This document shows, in pieces, positions 1 through 12,712 of a stretch of 64,000 nt of DNA (positions are counted from its first letter, which is position 1; each line of letters starts with the position of its first letter). Source of the DNA: Pontederia crassipes (Eukaryota; Streptophyta; Magnoliopsida; Commelinales; Pontederiaceae); contig JAUKPH010000017.1 of NCBI GenBank assembly GCA_030549335.1, positions 2,659,001 to 2,723,000 of the forward strand. The letters are read 5' to 3'. The notes beneath the pieces are model-generated. The model was not told where the DNA came from, made no database searches, and saw only the letters and a program-made list of their open reading frames with translations. The translations under genes were made by a program, and so were the position numbers.

Positions 1-195
1 ATAAAACCTTAAAAGAAATTATGATCTACGATAGGACAAACTTACCTTTGAGCAAAAAAAAAAGGATAATGAATTGGAATCCAGCAGCAAATCTGATGAT
101 CAAGCTTAATCAAGTATGATCACAAGAAGTAGACATCAGATGAGAAATTAAAATCAAGACAGATTCATATTCAAGTCGAAGAATTGAGATAAAGT

Positions 196-3100
196 CTACA
201 ACTATTGTAAGAAGAAGAGCCATGTCAAAGCAGAGTAGTACAAATTACAAAACAAGAATAAAATAATGAATGAGAGCAGTGAGAAGGAAAATCAGAAGGC
301 TAATGTTGCAGATGCTAGTGTAGTAAAAAATGAGAATGAAAATGTTCTTTTGGTAACGACATTAAACAAATTCATATTATCAAGTGAATGAATTCTCGAT
401 TCCGGATGCTCATATCATATGTGTCCCAATTGAGATTGGTTCTCCACATACAAATTTGTTGAAGGTGGAGTTGTTCTTATGGAAACAATATTGGATGTAA
501 GACTGTTAGTATTGGGTCCATCGAGATTAAGATGCATGATGGAATTATTAGAACATTATCTGAAATCAAACATGCTCCTGATTTCAAGAAGAATCTCATT
601 TTGCTCAGGATATTAGACTCAAATGATTGCAAAGTTATTGTTAAGTCTTTGGAATGAAGATTTATTGTGGTGCTCTTGTGTTGATGAAATACCTCAAAAT
701 AGATCTTGTATGTTCTTCAAAGTTCGATTGTGACAAGTTTAGTAGCATTCACATCTGCCTCAAAAGAATATGCACAAAGTTATGACACATGTATTTGGAC
801 CATATGAGCGAGAAGGGCATGTAAGTTTTCAATAATAGAGGCCTTCTTCTTGGTGCAAAAATTGAAAAATTAGAGCTGTATGAGCATATATCTTCAAAAA
901 GCAGAAGATAGTTAATTTCAGTTCGGCCACTCATAAATGAAGGGAACCCTTGACTAAACTCGTTCAGATTTATGAGGTCATTCTCATATTTCTTTGAAAG
1001 GAGAAAATAGATATTTGCTCACATTTATTGATGACTTCTCTAGAAAATTTTGGATCTACTTTCTGAAGTATAAAGATGGTGTGTTTGAAACATTCAAGTT
1101 GTGGAAGATTTTACTAGAGAAATAATATGGAAAAGTTGTGAAGAGACTGAGGACTAATAATAGATTAGAATTCTGTAATTCTAAGTTCAATGAATTTCGC
1201 GACAAAGAAGAAATTGCAAAGCATCACATAGTTGTGAAAATTGCATAAGCAGAATGGAGTCCCAAAAGAATGAATAGAATTATACTTGAAAGAGCTCAGT
1301 GTATATTATCAAATGCAGGATTTAGCAAGGAGTTTTATGCAGAGGTTATTAATTTGGCATGTCACTTAGTAAATTGATCTCCTCATCGATCTTTATACCT
1401 GAAAATTCGTAAAGAAGTATGGTCAGATAATCCTCCTCATTACTCACATTTGAGAGTTTTCGATTGTCTCGTATATACACATGTTAATAATGGAAAGCTT
1501 GAATTTAGAGTTAGGAAGTAAATATTTTTTTGTTATAAATTTGGTGTTAAAAATTATAGAGTATGTTGTTCTAAAACTAAAAAAATTATCATTAGTAGAG
1601 ATGCTACTTTTGATGAATATGTGATGCTTCACTAAAGAAAAGATTTGTCTGTTGTTGATAATATAAAAAAATAAAAAAAACTTGGGAGAAGGTGGAGTTA
1701 GAACTTTCGAGTTCTTTTGATGAAAATAATGATGCTCTAAATACTATCAATTCTCATGAAGTTCACATATCACCTCAGGTTCAACAGCAATACATATTAG
1801 CTCATGATAGAAAAAGGAGAAAAATAGAAGTATCTCAAAGGCTCGATTTTGAAGAATTTTATGCTTTAAGTGTTACTGAAGATATTGAATCACTTGATTC
1901 TTTTTCTGAAGCTATTCAAAGTTATGAATGCAATAAGTGATTAATAGTAATGCAGGAGATAAAATCCTTATAGAAGAATGACATTTGAAAACTTGTAAAA
2001 CAATCATAAATAAGAAGATTTTTTACTACAAATGTGTGTTCAATAAGAAAGAAAGAATTAATAATGACGATACAAAGTACAAGATAAGATTAGTGACAAA
2101 AGACTACAGTCAAGTAGAGAGTGTTGATTTTCATAATATATTTTATCTTGTTGTGAAACATACTTCTATTCGTATCTTGCTTACTATTGTTGCTTTGAAA
2201 AATTTTGAACTTGAGCAACTAGATGTAAAGATCACTTTGCTACATGATGATATTGAAAAAAAGATATATATCATCTAAAAAAGTCCTTGTATGTACTTAA
2301 ACAATATTTTTAATAATGGTATAAAATGTTTGATTCTTTCATGTTGAGCATTGATTTTGATAGAAGTAGGTATGATAATTGTGTTTACTTAAATCAACCT
2401 GATGATGGTTCATTCATTTATTTGTCGCTCTATGTTGATGATATGTTAATTGCAGCAAAAGACATATGTAAAATTAATATTTTGAAAAATAAACTAAGTT
2501 CTGAATTTGATATAAAGAACCTTGGAGCAGCAAAGAATATTTTAAAAACGAAAATTTTCAAAGATAGAAGCGCAAGAAGACTATTTTTTTCTCAGCAAAA
2601 GTATATTGAGAAAGTCTTAGAACGTATGCAAAGGTTGTTACTACTCCTATTGCTGCACACTTTAAACTCTAACTTCATGTTTACCACAATTTGATAAAGG
2701 CAAAAAGTACATGTCAAAATTTTCTTACTGTAGTGCAATTAATAAAATTATGTAAGCAATGATTTGCACTTATCCAAATACATTTCTGTCAATGTTGTTA
2801 GTAGATATATATCTAATTTAGGAAAAAAACACTGAGAAGTGGATATTGAGTTATTTAAGATGCACTTCTTATATATGCTTAAAATTTGGTAAAAATTCAG
2901 CTGGTCCAATTGGCTATGTTATTTCAAAGTTTGCATGAGATCTTGATAGGAGAAGGTCTCTAACTAGCTATGTATTTATTATTATTGATTGTGCCATGAG
3001 TTGGAAAAAATTTTTGCAAGATACAATAGCATTATCTATCACTGAAGCTGAATACATGACTATCACTGAAACTATAAAGGAAACTATCTTATTGAGATGA

Positions 3101-3260
3101 TTAGTTGGGGAGCTCACTATGAAGAAGGAAGTTATTGTTATATATTTTGCTAGTCAAAGTGGAATACATCTTACAAAAGATCAAAAACATAAAAAAGGAC
3201 AAAACATATTAATGTGAGATATCATCTTATTTGTGATATTGTGGAAAAGCAAAATGTTCA
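196..3260 (+). pseudogene. Copia gag-pol polyprotein, broken
   Basis: Gag zinc knuckle near 196-260 reads YNYCKKKSHVKAE-stop: the first Cys is Tyr and the last Cys codon is TAG. Protease near 391-450 reads ILDSGCSYHMCPN, with stops where Trp and Arg are expected. Integrase spans about 990-1635, including TFIDDFSRKFWIYFLK and the SPHRSLYLK/HLRVFDCLVY region. Reverse transcriptase lies in two open blocks, 1985-2278 (VVKHTSIRILLTIVA, LEQLDVK) and 2326-2694 (catalytic LYVDDMLIA intact). RNase H near 2930-3230 reads SITEAEYMTITE and ends in DQKHKKGQNI. The breaks are in-frame stops and indels throughout. The VVKHTSIR block suggests the Tork lineage. Confidence 0.87.
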
Positions 3261-3459
3261 AATTCAGAATATTAGTAGTACAATCCAACAAATATGATGA
3301 CAAAGAGTTTACGTATTGCCAAGTTCGAATATTGTTCAAATTTATCAGACATTTTGCAAAGATTAAGTTAGTCTCACATCGGCCATTTAGCAAAGTCGAA
3401 CATGTTGAGCATTTTATTTTTTTAGAGTTTTTTTTTAAATTCAAGTGAAGATGGAGATT

Positions 3460-3831
3460 TGTTGATATGTCTTGAATTATGTACCATGTATTTAAAATTG
3501 TGAAAAAAATGAGAAAAAGAAAAAAATGAGGATATGTGATGAAAGCGGAGGATTTGAGACATTAAGCCCAAGCATATGGCCTGCCACTGATTCTCGTAAG
3601 GGGCGGGATACAAACCTTTATATATGAAGGTTAAAATTTTATCACGATGTACTCTCTTTTACTAACAGTTGATTTCTTTTGACAATGACATTCTTTATTC
3701 ATGAATGTTTCTCTTTTGTTCACATTCATCAAGAAGATTTTTCCAAGTTAAATGTTCATCTTCTTTTCTATTTCTTTACTTCGTTGTCTTGATTATCATC
3801 GACACTCAGTGCAATATTTTCAACTGTGACA
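3460..3831 (+). repeat. 3' LTR of the copia element
   Basis: It begins TGTTGATATGTC immediately after a purine tract (3448-3459). A TATA-like CTTTATATATGAAGG sits near 3615-3630, where an LTR promoter would be. The end is set at a CA near 3831 by eye and may be off by tens of bases. No partner LTR is in the window. Confidence 0.6.
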
Positions 3832-4363
3832 CATGTTGCTTCTGATGGACAATATAAACTTAACTTTTAACGGATGGAAAAACCCAATCACTTGAGTGCT
3901 TATACAGAAGGTGATAGAGGGATTGTTCTTAGAATTCTGCATTTTAACATTATTCTTTTAGCTGACACAAATAATTGAGTGAAATGGAAACAAAGTTCTA
4001 ATGGAATAATTGTCACCAGACAGAGAACTATAGATCTCAACTGCAGGCAGATAACCAGAATCAGATGATATTAAATGACTATAAAAAAGAATACAGATTT
4101 AAAGATCAGAACAAAGTAGCTCATCCTGTAAGAGATGCCCAATTTTAATCATATATAATACGTGCAATTTTAAAAAATAACAGCATCAGTGTTCTCGGCA
4201 AAGACAAGACAACAGAATTAAGTGTTCTAAATATACACATCCTAATTGGATAAGAAAAGCAACAGTAATGTATAACTAAACTCTGCAATGAGTTGCAACA
4301 AAAGGCCGGGATAAAGAAAGGAGCAATTTGGCTGTGTTTGTGTCACATGAAAAAATCCCAATG
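3832..4363 (-). other. TPS 3' UTR and intergenic DNA
   Basis: The stretch next to the TPS stop codon is moderately AT-rich and has no ORF of note, and is presumably the 3' UTR for a few hundred bases. No polyadenylation signal can be assigned with certainty. Nothing else is seen between it and the copia LTR. Confidence 0.4.
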
Positions 4364-7115
4364 CTAGAGAAGAAAGGAACTCTCAGGCGATAGATCCGTT
4401 ACAGAAGCCAGGCCCTGCATCAACCTCACAATCTCTGCGGTATCATCGAGATAATACTTGGCCTTACTGGGTTTGCGACCAACCGTGCAAGCGAAAACTT
4501 CTGCTGATGGGGCTAGAGAGGGGCCAGACATGGCTTTAGAGATCACCTCAAACATGTCCTCGTCTGACCTGTCATCTCCTATACAAAGAACAAAGTCAGG
4601 TAGCAGACCCTTTTCTTGCATTGTTGAAAGTAGTCGCTGAGCTACTAGGCCCTTGTTTACTCCCTACAATAAAAAACAGGGCAAATAATAGTAAGTATCA
4701 TCAGACCATACTTGTGGAGAAAGTAACTTTACTCTATGATTTGACTTCTTGCCTGTGGTTTAACTTCAACATTGTTAAGCCCACTCTTCACGGAAACTGG
4801 CTCGTTTGCAAGTACGCTCTCAAGATGATCAAGTAGCTCCTTAGCTTGACAAGATCCAAAATCTGGATCTGCATCCTCATAGCACCAGACCAGGGCAGTT
4901 TCCTTGTCCTCAATGGTCGAACCATCAGTAGTTTCAGTGTACAAACTCATAACAGGCTCTGCAATTTGCTTCCAGCTACAATCTGCTGCATTTACACATG
5001 TTTCCCATTCTGCATCTTTCTTCAACCTGAGGAGAAAAAATGGTCATTTCGTAAACTTGAAATATGATACTAGCACAATCTTTCAGAACTAGAATCATTA
5101 AGACATAACTACCTGAAGAAGTATCCATGCTCTGCAGCCATTCCAAGATTATCACAGGGAGAGAACCATTCATCCAAAGTTTTTCGACTTCTTGCACTAA
5201 CTAGAAATACCATATTTTTTTCATCATGGCATAATCTGTTTAAGATTTCAATGGATTTGGGGTCAGGCTTCTTATCTAAAGAAACCTGCGGCATTAGAGT
5301 GCCATCATAGTCAAAAAGAATGGCTCGAGTTTTAGACCTCCTGTAAGCAGAAACAATATGCTCCATGGAAAGCTTCCTGAAATTCTGATCAAGGGCAACA
5401 ACTCTGAATCCTAATCCAAATCCTATGCCCCAGCACCTCCTCTTGTTATGATCCCTGCATGTCCTTTGTAAATCCTGCAAAAAGCTGTTTCCCCAGTAAC
5501 CAACATCATGTGTGCTAACATACCTATGGTGCTTCTCATGGCGTAACTGCTTTTCTGACTCAGCCATTTCCAAGGCAGAGTCCATTGCATCAGCCACTGC
5601 ATCGATGTTCCATGGATTAACACGAATAGCCCCACTAAGTGATGGAGAACATCCAATGAATTCTGAAACCACCAACACACTCTTCTTCGGGGTAGAGGGG
5701 CTCAAACCCAAGACACTATCAAGCTTCTCATTCCCTTGCCGGGCGATAATGTACTCATATGGAATAAGATTCATTCCATCCCTTACAGCAGTCACCAAGC
5801 AGCATTCTGCCACAACATAATATGCCATCCTCTCATAAAACTGAAGTGGTTTATCAATCAAGATCACTGGCTTATATCCAGGTTGTCCAAAAACTTCATT
5901 TATCCGCTTCACCATTGCATAGCTCTCTGCTTGTACTTCCTTCACATCCTTACCTCGCCCCCTTGCTGGATTAGCAATCTGAACCAAGACCACTCTACCT
6001 CTCCACTCGGGATGCTGCACGAGCAGCTGCTCAAAAGCCAACAGTTTCAAGCTAATCCCCTTGAAAATATCCATATCATCAACTCCAAGCAGCATTACAC
6101 GATCCTGGTCACAGAACTGCTTGAGAAGTTCAGCAACCTTTGCTTCAGTCTCCGGAAGGCTCAACACTAACCCGAGTTGCCCCATATGAATCCCAACAGG
6201 CAGTATCTTAATGCTAACAGTACGGCCATAGTACTCAAGCCCAATATAACCCCTCTTAGATTCATAACTGAGTCCAAGCATCCGACTACAGCAAGACAAG
6301 AAATGTCGAGCATAATCAAATGTGTGGAACCCAATGAGATCGGAATTAAGCAATGACCGAAGTAGTTCCTCTCGGACTGGCAGTGTCTTGTAAATCTCAG
6401 ATGAGGGGAAAGGACTGTGAAGGAAAAATCCAAGCTTTATCCGGTTGAACCGTTTCCGGAGGAAGGTGGGAAGGACCATGAGGTGGTAATCATGGACCCA
6501 AACAAAGTCTTCTTCCGGGTTGATTACCTCAAGTATCTTATCAGCAAATATCTTGTTAACTGAAACATAAGCTTGCCAAAGGTTCCTGTCGAATCTGCCG
6601 CCAAGATCAGGAGACAGTGGAAGCATATAGTGGAAGAGAGGCCACAATTGCTGCTTACAGAAGCCATGATAGAACCGAGAGAGCAAGTCTGCAGGGAGGA
6701 ACGCAGGAACACACTTGAAATTTTCGAGCAAGATCTGCGAGACCTCATCCTGTTCGGAGACGGGAATCTCGTCACGGAGGCAGCCCACGTAGATGAATTC
6801 CATGTTGGCGCCTACGCCTATGCTATCCTTGAGCTGCAGAAGAAGGGAGTCTTCGTCCCAGGTGAAGGTCCAGCCGCGACCCTCAGGATGGCGGTGGGCG
6901 CGAATAGGGAGCTGGTTGGCGACAATGATTGTGCGGTCCCGGGTAGAAGAGGACAGGTCCGAAGACGCAGTCGAAGCGTCATCATCCGAGTCGTCCAGGC
7001 CAGGAACAATGCCCGGCACAGTGACGACGCGGGGAATCCCACGACTGATTCGGCCCAAGGAGGGCGGCTCGCCTGTGACCAGCTCCAGCAGATTGGAGTA
7101 AGAATTTGACACCAT
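4364..7115 (-). CDS. TPS: Class II trehalose-6-phosphate synthase (TPS6/7-like), spliced
   Basis: Exons on the minus strand are 7115-5113, 5026-4753 and 4663-4364, giving 858 residues, normal for class II plant TPS. The start is ATG at 7115 (MVSNSYSNLLEL, the class II N terminus); the in-frame codon at 7124 is TTG and is not a start. Residues about 58-540 form the GT20 glucosyltransferase domain (IIVANQLPIRA, WVHDYHLMVLP, HSPFPSSEIY, IGFHTFDYARH). The C-terminal HAD/TPP-like domain begins with LFDYDGTLMP near residue 600 and ends with LCIGDDRSDEDMF. In plants, class II proteins are mostly regulatory or weakly active, acting in trehalose-6-phosphate sugar signalling in the cytosol (established knowledge); activity here cannot be judged. 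One long and two short exons is the usual class II layout. Intron 1 (86 nt) is GT-AG; intron 2 (89 nt) is GC-AG. GC content rises toward the 5' end. Confidence 0.96.
4664..4752 (-). other. GC-AG intron 2 of the TPS gene
   Basis: On the minus strand the exon 2/intron junction reads CCACAG|GCAAGAAG and the acceptor reads TTATTGTAG|GGAGTA. Joining them keeps the conserved class II reading VEVKPQ-GVNKGL in phase 0. The nearest downstream GT would add 7 nt and shift the frame. A GC donor with strong flanking CAG|GCAAG is the known permitted non-canonical plant donor. Not verified by cDNA. Confidence 0.85.
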
Positions 7116-7830
7116 TTTTCCCAAGACTAAAAGGAGCTAAAAATCAAAGCTTTCCAAGTTTCTCCGTGCTCCTACCAGTCCTCCGGTACAAAAGTGGATC
7201 AAAATCCTATCTTTTTTTTTTCCTCAACTTGTTTTTGTTACTTTGTGTTCCTGCTGAAACAAGGACCAGAAGGAGATTTATGTGCAACTCTCCGGCAAGA
7301 ATCCTACCCAGTCGTTGGCTCGTTGCCGGTTAAAACTGGTTCCAGGACGAAAACTCAGTTTTCTTATTGATAAGTAGATTCAAAGAGAAGGAGCAAAGAA
7401 GGGAAATGAACAAATCAGAGAGCCGAAAGGAATCTCGTCCTGAAGAATAAAATTTGAGCAGCTCAGGCGATGAATCAAATCAAACAACCAGAAAAATAGA
7501 AAAAAGAAACTACTTTTCCCGACCACGATCGAACTCCCGTGATTCCACAACCAGCAAGTAAGGAATCAAAGTTCCAGAAATGAAGATCGACGCGAGCTCG
7601 CAGTCTAAAAAGGGGTGGGAAATTTTTCGAAAGAAGAGAGTTACCAGAACCCGAATGCAGTCGAAGAGCGCCCGCAGAATCGATCCCCCGCTATTCCAAC
7701 TCCAATTCCCAGAATTCGCAGACCGCAGCAGCAGCAGGCAGCAGGTAGCAGGAGGAGAGTGAACGCTAATACAAAGCTCTAATGGCGCTACGCTGTTTTC
7801 ATCTTCCAATCAAGACAGCGGATCCGGGAT
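7116..7830 (-). other. TPS 5' leader: probable UTR exon, leader intron and short uORF
   Basis: No coding similarity is seen upstream of the TPS ATG. A good donor TTCTG|GTAACTC (exon end about 7645) and pyrimidine-rich acceptors just before the ATG (TTTTTAG or CTCCTTTTAG, about 7126-7140) suggest a leader intron of about 0.5 kb, common in this family. If transcription starts near 7830, the leader exon has a four-codon uORF, ATG at 7802 ending in TAG. All of this is inference from splice-like motifs. Confidence 0.45.
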
Positions 7831-8097
7831 GAGGCAAGTGGGCAGTCAACTCAAGTGGATAAGGCTTCGGGAGAAGTAAAAGTTTTATAACTTCGAGAAA
7901 AAAAAATGTAAATGTAAATTCATAAAAAAATTATACTCCTGGACATACCATGAAATTAAAATTTGATTATAGATATTAATTTAAAAAATCATAATAATTT
8001 ACAATCATACCATCAAATAATTTAAATTACTATATATATATATATATATGAATTTACACTTATAATTATATTTTCTTTCTTTCCGCCGAAGTGGGGG

Positions 8098-9203
8098 TAG
8101 GGATGGCAATATTCCCTGCCCCCGCGGGCCCCGCGGGAATTCCCCGTTCGGGGCCCGCATTTGGGGATTTTTTCCCCGACGGGGGCGGGGATGGGGGCCA
8201 ACCTGCCCCCGCCCCCCTTTCGGGAATCGGGGTGGGGTGAACTCTTCCCGTCCCGTCGGATTTCCGAATCTTCGATAATATTTTTAATTAATAATTTATT
8301 ATAATTATATTTATTAAATTTCATCTCAATCGTTCATTTTTTTACATATATATAACATAAAACCCTAAACTCCAACCTCACAAATCACAATCGCCGCCGA
8401 TGTCGAGCCGTGGAGGGTTATCGTCGATGTCGAGCCGTCGAGGGCTATCGTCGTCGGTCGTCGTCGATGTCGAGGGATGGTGGGGCCGACGATATGTCGA
8501 GAGACGATGGGGCCGCCATCGTCGTCAAGGGCATCGGGGATTCGAGCGGCGTCATCGTGGATCGTCGAGGGCCATCATCACCATCAAGGGCATCGGGGAT
8601 CCAGGGCGGCATCATCGGCGGCGGCGTCATCGTGGATCGTCGTCGAGGGCGGCGTCGTCGTCATCGAGGGTGTCTTCATCGGCGAGGACGTCATCATCGG
8701 CGAGGGCATCGTGGATCCGTTCGATCCGATCGGCGGCGGTGGCGTCATCGTGGGGTCGTCGAGGGCCGCCATCGTCGTCGACTCGAGGGCCGCCATCGTC
8801 GGCGGCGGCTGATTCACCTGCGTAGAGAAAAATCGGCCGAAAGGACGGCGGCGCCTCTGGGCATTGTGGAGGGGCGCCTCCGCCTCTGCGCACGATTCGC
8901 CTCTGCGCATAGTGCGCAGAGGTGATCGTGCGCAGAGGTGATCACCTCTGCGCACTGTGCGCAGAGGTGACACCTCTGCGTCTTTTTTTTAATTGTATTT
9001 TTTTGTAATTTTTCAAATTTTTTTAATAAAAAAATTCGGGGAATCGGATTCCCGCGGGGATCGGGGCGGGGGATAAAATTTCCCCAGGACCGGAGATTCG
9101 GGGCGAGGTCGGGGACGGGGACGGGTCGTCGGGATCGGGGCGGGGGTGGGGATAAAATTTCCTCAAGACCGGGGATTCCGGGCGAGGTCGGGTGCCATCC
9201 CTA
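8098..9203. mobile_element. hAT-type MITE, about 1.1 kb, GC-rich interior
   Basis: Left terminus TAGGGATGGCAAT and right terminus GGTGCCATCCCTA are inverted (TAGGGATGGCA shared). They are flanked by the direct repeat GTGGGGG (8091-8097 and 9204-9210), 7 bp, or 8 bp with one mismatch if the first T is counted as target. Short TIRs starting (C/T)AGGG with an 8-bp TSD are hAT hallmarks (established knowledge). Both subtermini carry G/C runs of the GGGGCGGGG type in inverted orientation. The middle has GTC/ATC trinucleotide-like repeats and a nest of palindromes. No transposase is seen, so it is non-autonomous. Confidence 0.8.
8882..8980. repeat. Nested palindromes of a CCTCTGCGCAC unit
   Basis: The 11-mer CCTCTGCGCAC and its reverse complement GTGCGCAGAGG alternate in both orientations with ATC/GAT spacers, about seven units in 100 bp. 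The stretch can fold into several alternative strong hairpins. It lies inside the hAT-type MITE, near the end of its GC-rich core. Confidence 0.85.
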
Positions 9204-12203
9204 GTGGGGGGTAGGAGATAGAAATAGAAATATAAACACACCGGAGATATCTTATGTTTTTTTTTTTTTTTTTTTGCTTTTAAGAAGTAACTAAAGAAAT
9301 AAAGATTGCATAAAGTATCACAAATTTGACTCTCCTAATTTGAGAATACATTATGGATGATGACATCATAACCTTGTTCTTAGGGGCGATTAAGCTGTTA
9401 AATTAGCGTGTATTAATTAATAGTGAGTCATTTTTAGTTAATGTAATTATGTAGGTCTGGAGATTCAACTGGTTTGCTGAGTGTTGCAACATGGAAGTTG
9501 CTTGGGGGGCTGTACACATATATGACCTACCCACGATGTCCCCTTGTACTCCCCTCTGCAGCAGTGATCAGCTTCACCTGCTTGCAATTATTTTCTTATA
9601 CTCCAATTAATATGTGAATGAATTATTACGATGACGATGATGAATGATGATGATGATGATAATTATGAAAGGTGATTAGTTTAAGGTTTGCAGCTATTTA
9701 TAATAAGGTGTTGTTGTGACTTCACCGCCTGTTTCATCTCCAAAGATAAAGAGTGCCTGATTTTTGAACTAAAAGTATGTAGTCATCTTTTATGATTAAT
9801 GTGACATGGAGACATTATTAAATTATATATTTTTTATTATAGTTTAATCAAATAATTTTTTTTCAAAATGAATTAAGTATTAGTCTTCTTCTCATCTTGT
9901 AAAAATGCCCTAAAATTTCTACTTAATTTTGTAAACATTATTATAAGATTCATGATCTTAGTATATATAATTAAATTTATCCGTTTAAATATAAACTATT
10001 ATTAATAATGTCTTGAATCCTACCCAACTGAAAATCCAACTTCAAGACATTCCGAAATAAAAGACGTCCTCACACTACGAAAAAGTCGAAGTCGTCGTCA
10101 TCTTTAAAAGGAAATATCTATATAAACTTCATAGGAGTCCAAACATAAAGTAATTTGATTTATAATTCTCTTTTATTTTTTCATCTAACAAAATTCTACG
10201 TCATCTTAAATCTTGTGATGCATAATTTCTCTCGTACGAAAAATTCTATAGACAGACACCATTTCTTCTTATTTAGGATTTTTTTTTCGATCACTAGCCC
10301 CGGCATTCAAAGTGGCATTTGCATATGAATCTTATCAACTTGATTAATTTATGTGATCTTTTGTTGTCCATTAATTAAGATTCCTGACCTTGCATGTTAC
10401 TTTTGTACTTGGCCATTCTCGAGTGGGAAAAAAAAAACTAAGCATGTACCTCATCCACCTGCCCAGCACCATCATTTTTTTAATGCACTGTTACATATGT
10501 ATTATGCCCTTTTACTTACAGTCCATCATCATGCTAATTGTAGAGGGTGTGATTTTTTATGTATAGTATGCACATATAACATACTAAATTTTGTGAGAAA
10601 AGAAAATTTGTTTCCTCTGTCATTAACAATTTTATGAACAATTGCCACTAAAGAGGATTAATTTGTTGTCAAAGATTTTAATTACAGTCTCACTAACTTG
10701 ACATATATACATGTGCATAATTGAGTAAGATTTTATATCATGTAGTAAATTATACATTGTATCAACACTCAAACAAGAATCTTGAAGATTAAAAAAAAGC
10801 AAGGATCTTGACATTGTTAAAGATCCACGAGGCAAGTCACCTTCAACCCTTGTAATTATAATTAACTCACAACTTTGCAAGTAGAAAATTAAAAATTAAT
10901 AACACATATGATGTTGATGAGATATTTTCAATTTTTTATTTGACGCTTGATATTTTCAAGTTTTCGTTGGCTTTCGATCGACCATGGAAGGAGTCAGAAT
11001 GCTAGCATTATTTTTCTGCATATTATGTTTTACTATTTAAATTCCAATTTATCTTTTTATTTGAGCTATTTTTCCCTTGTTTGAAAGTGTCAATGTACAA
11101 ATAAATTATGAGGTCAGGGTGTATATTGTCCACTTGGTGAAGATAAAGAATATTAGCTATATCATTCATGTAAACCTAGAACATGTCAAAAATTGGACTA
11201 TTCTTATTTCACCCATAAATTATTAAGGACAAAGAGGGCACTATAATCAGTCAGCCAATTATTGATGCAAATAGGCAAATGTTTGGGGGGCATTTTTATT
11301 GTTTATTTACATTTTTCGTCGAATTGTTGATGATGCTTTTAATACCAGATACAAGCACCATAAGGAAACTTGGCGTTATACCATATCTTTCCACATTTTG
11401 TAACATTTTTATTATAAATATTTATTGGTAGGTATATCCCAAGTAAGATTATTAAATTTAATGCAGAAGATAGACCAAAACCATAACTTTAGCCGCTGGC
11501 TACGGCCAAAGTTGTTTATATAAATTTTAGGATTGTTTTCTTAAATTTCATATGAATTATAGCGATTTTTCATGTTTAATTCTAACTATGAATTTATGGT
11601 ATCACATCTATAAATTTTATCACAATTTTTACTTAAGTTATTTCGCATTACTGTGTTAATTTTTTTATTATTTTCATTTTTTTCTATTTATGAAATAATT
11701 AAAATATTATTTCCATCAACTATCCTCTCTTTAATATTTAAAAAGAATAATATAAAAAATAAATAATATAAAAAATAAACTATTTAAAAAGGTTTTTTTG
11801 ATAACGTTGATTTGTCAAAATATTTTATTTTAAACATTAAAAAAGTGACAATTTGTGCAAAAATATTTTATTTTTTTTCATAAATAAGCTTAATTAAATG
11901 GAAAGACAAGTGAAAATCATTTAAGGATGTCGTACAGTGAATTCATAATTTAAGGTTAGACTTAAAAACATATATATATAATTCAAATATTTTTTAGAAA
12001 ATAATCCAAAACTCTAGCCAAGTTAGATTTTGTTTCCACCCTACTCCAATAAGACTATGATAGGTTCCACTCTACTTAAATTATAATATTGTACATTATA
12101 TTATATTATTGTCGATTTTGCAAGTTAGAGAGGATACAAAAAAGGGCCTAAACCGTAAAAGTTAAAATCTTAGCATATAAATTCAAACACATTTATTCAA
12201 ACT

Positions 12204-12712
12204 CGTTTGGCAGATGCAACGAGGTGCACCGATTCTGTCAAATGATTTCAATCTTGCAATCAGGATCACCTGACCTTGATTCAACTCATCGGATGTACCA
12301 CTTTGATGGAATCACAAACTTTTTTTTCTTTATCATTTTTTATAACCTATCTTATATAAGTTACTTTATTAATTATATATAAAATATAAATAATAAAGGA
12401 TTAATGTAATATTATTTATTACTCAATTATAAAATTTTAATATTATATTAAATATAAAAATATAAAAAATAATTTTAATAGTTAAATAATATATTTTTTA
12501 ACAAAATTACTGACATAATTTTTTAATATATATTATGTATTTTAATTTTTAATATATATTTATAATACATATTTTTAATTCAATCATCTATTAAAATTAA
12601 TCTATTACATTTATTTTCTTATTCATCGTCATCAAATTTTTCTCTATCCTAACACACTCTCAATTCAATTATTCACGAAACTCGATCAAAGTCTAATTTG
12701 CATTGTCAAACG
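12204..12712. mobile_element. Possible small MITE with degenerate TIRs
   Basis: Left end CGTTTGGCAGATGCAA and the reverse complement of the right end, CGTTTGACAATGCAA, match with one substitution and one indel. Between them the sequence is very AT-rich with no ORF. No target-site duplication is visible, so this is weak. Confidence 0.25.

Larger units (their letters stand above)
1..3831 (+). mobile_element. Degenerate Ty1/copia (Tork/Tnt1-like) retrotransposon, 3' part
   Basis: The domain order read on the plus strand is gag zinc knuckle, protease, integrase, reverse transcriptase, RNase H, polypurine tract and 3' LTR. PR-IN-RT-RH is the copia order. The 5' LTR and most of gag lie off the left edge. 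Stops and frameshifts break every domain, so the copy is dead. The polypurine tract AAGATGGAGATT directly before a TGTTGATATG LTR start is typical of Tnt1/Tork elements (established knowledge). The 3' boundary is approximate because the 5' LTR and the target-site duplication cannot be compared. Confidence 0.88.

Noticed and set aside
5423..7101. Open frames opposite or out of frame with the TPS exons
   Set aside because: Shadow frames of a GC-rich coding exon; the true frame is fixed by conserved TPS motifs.
7116..7124. N-terminal extension of TPS starting at 7124
   Set aside because: The codon is TTG, not ATG; the conserved class II N terminus starts at the ATG at 7115.
8400..8973. Long overlapping open frames on both strands (up to 171 codons)
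   Set aside because: They arise from GTC/GAC trinucleotide-like repeats that lack stops in all frames; no family is recognisable, and they lie inside a MITE.
10353..10880. Small ORFs of 80-94 codons
   Set aside because: AT-rich, no recognisable family, no promoter or splice context; chance frames.
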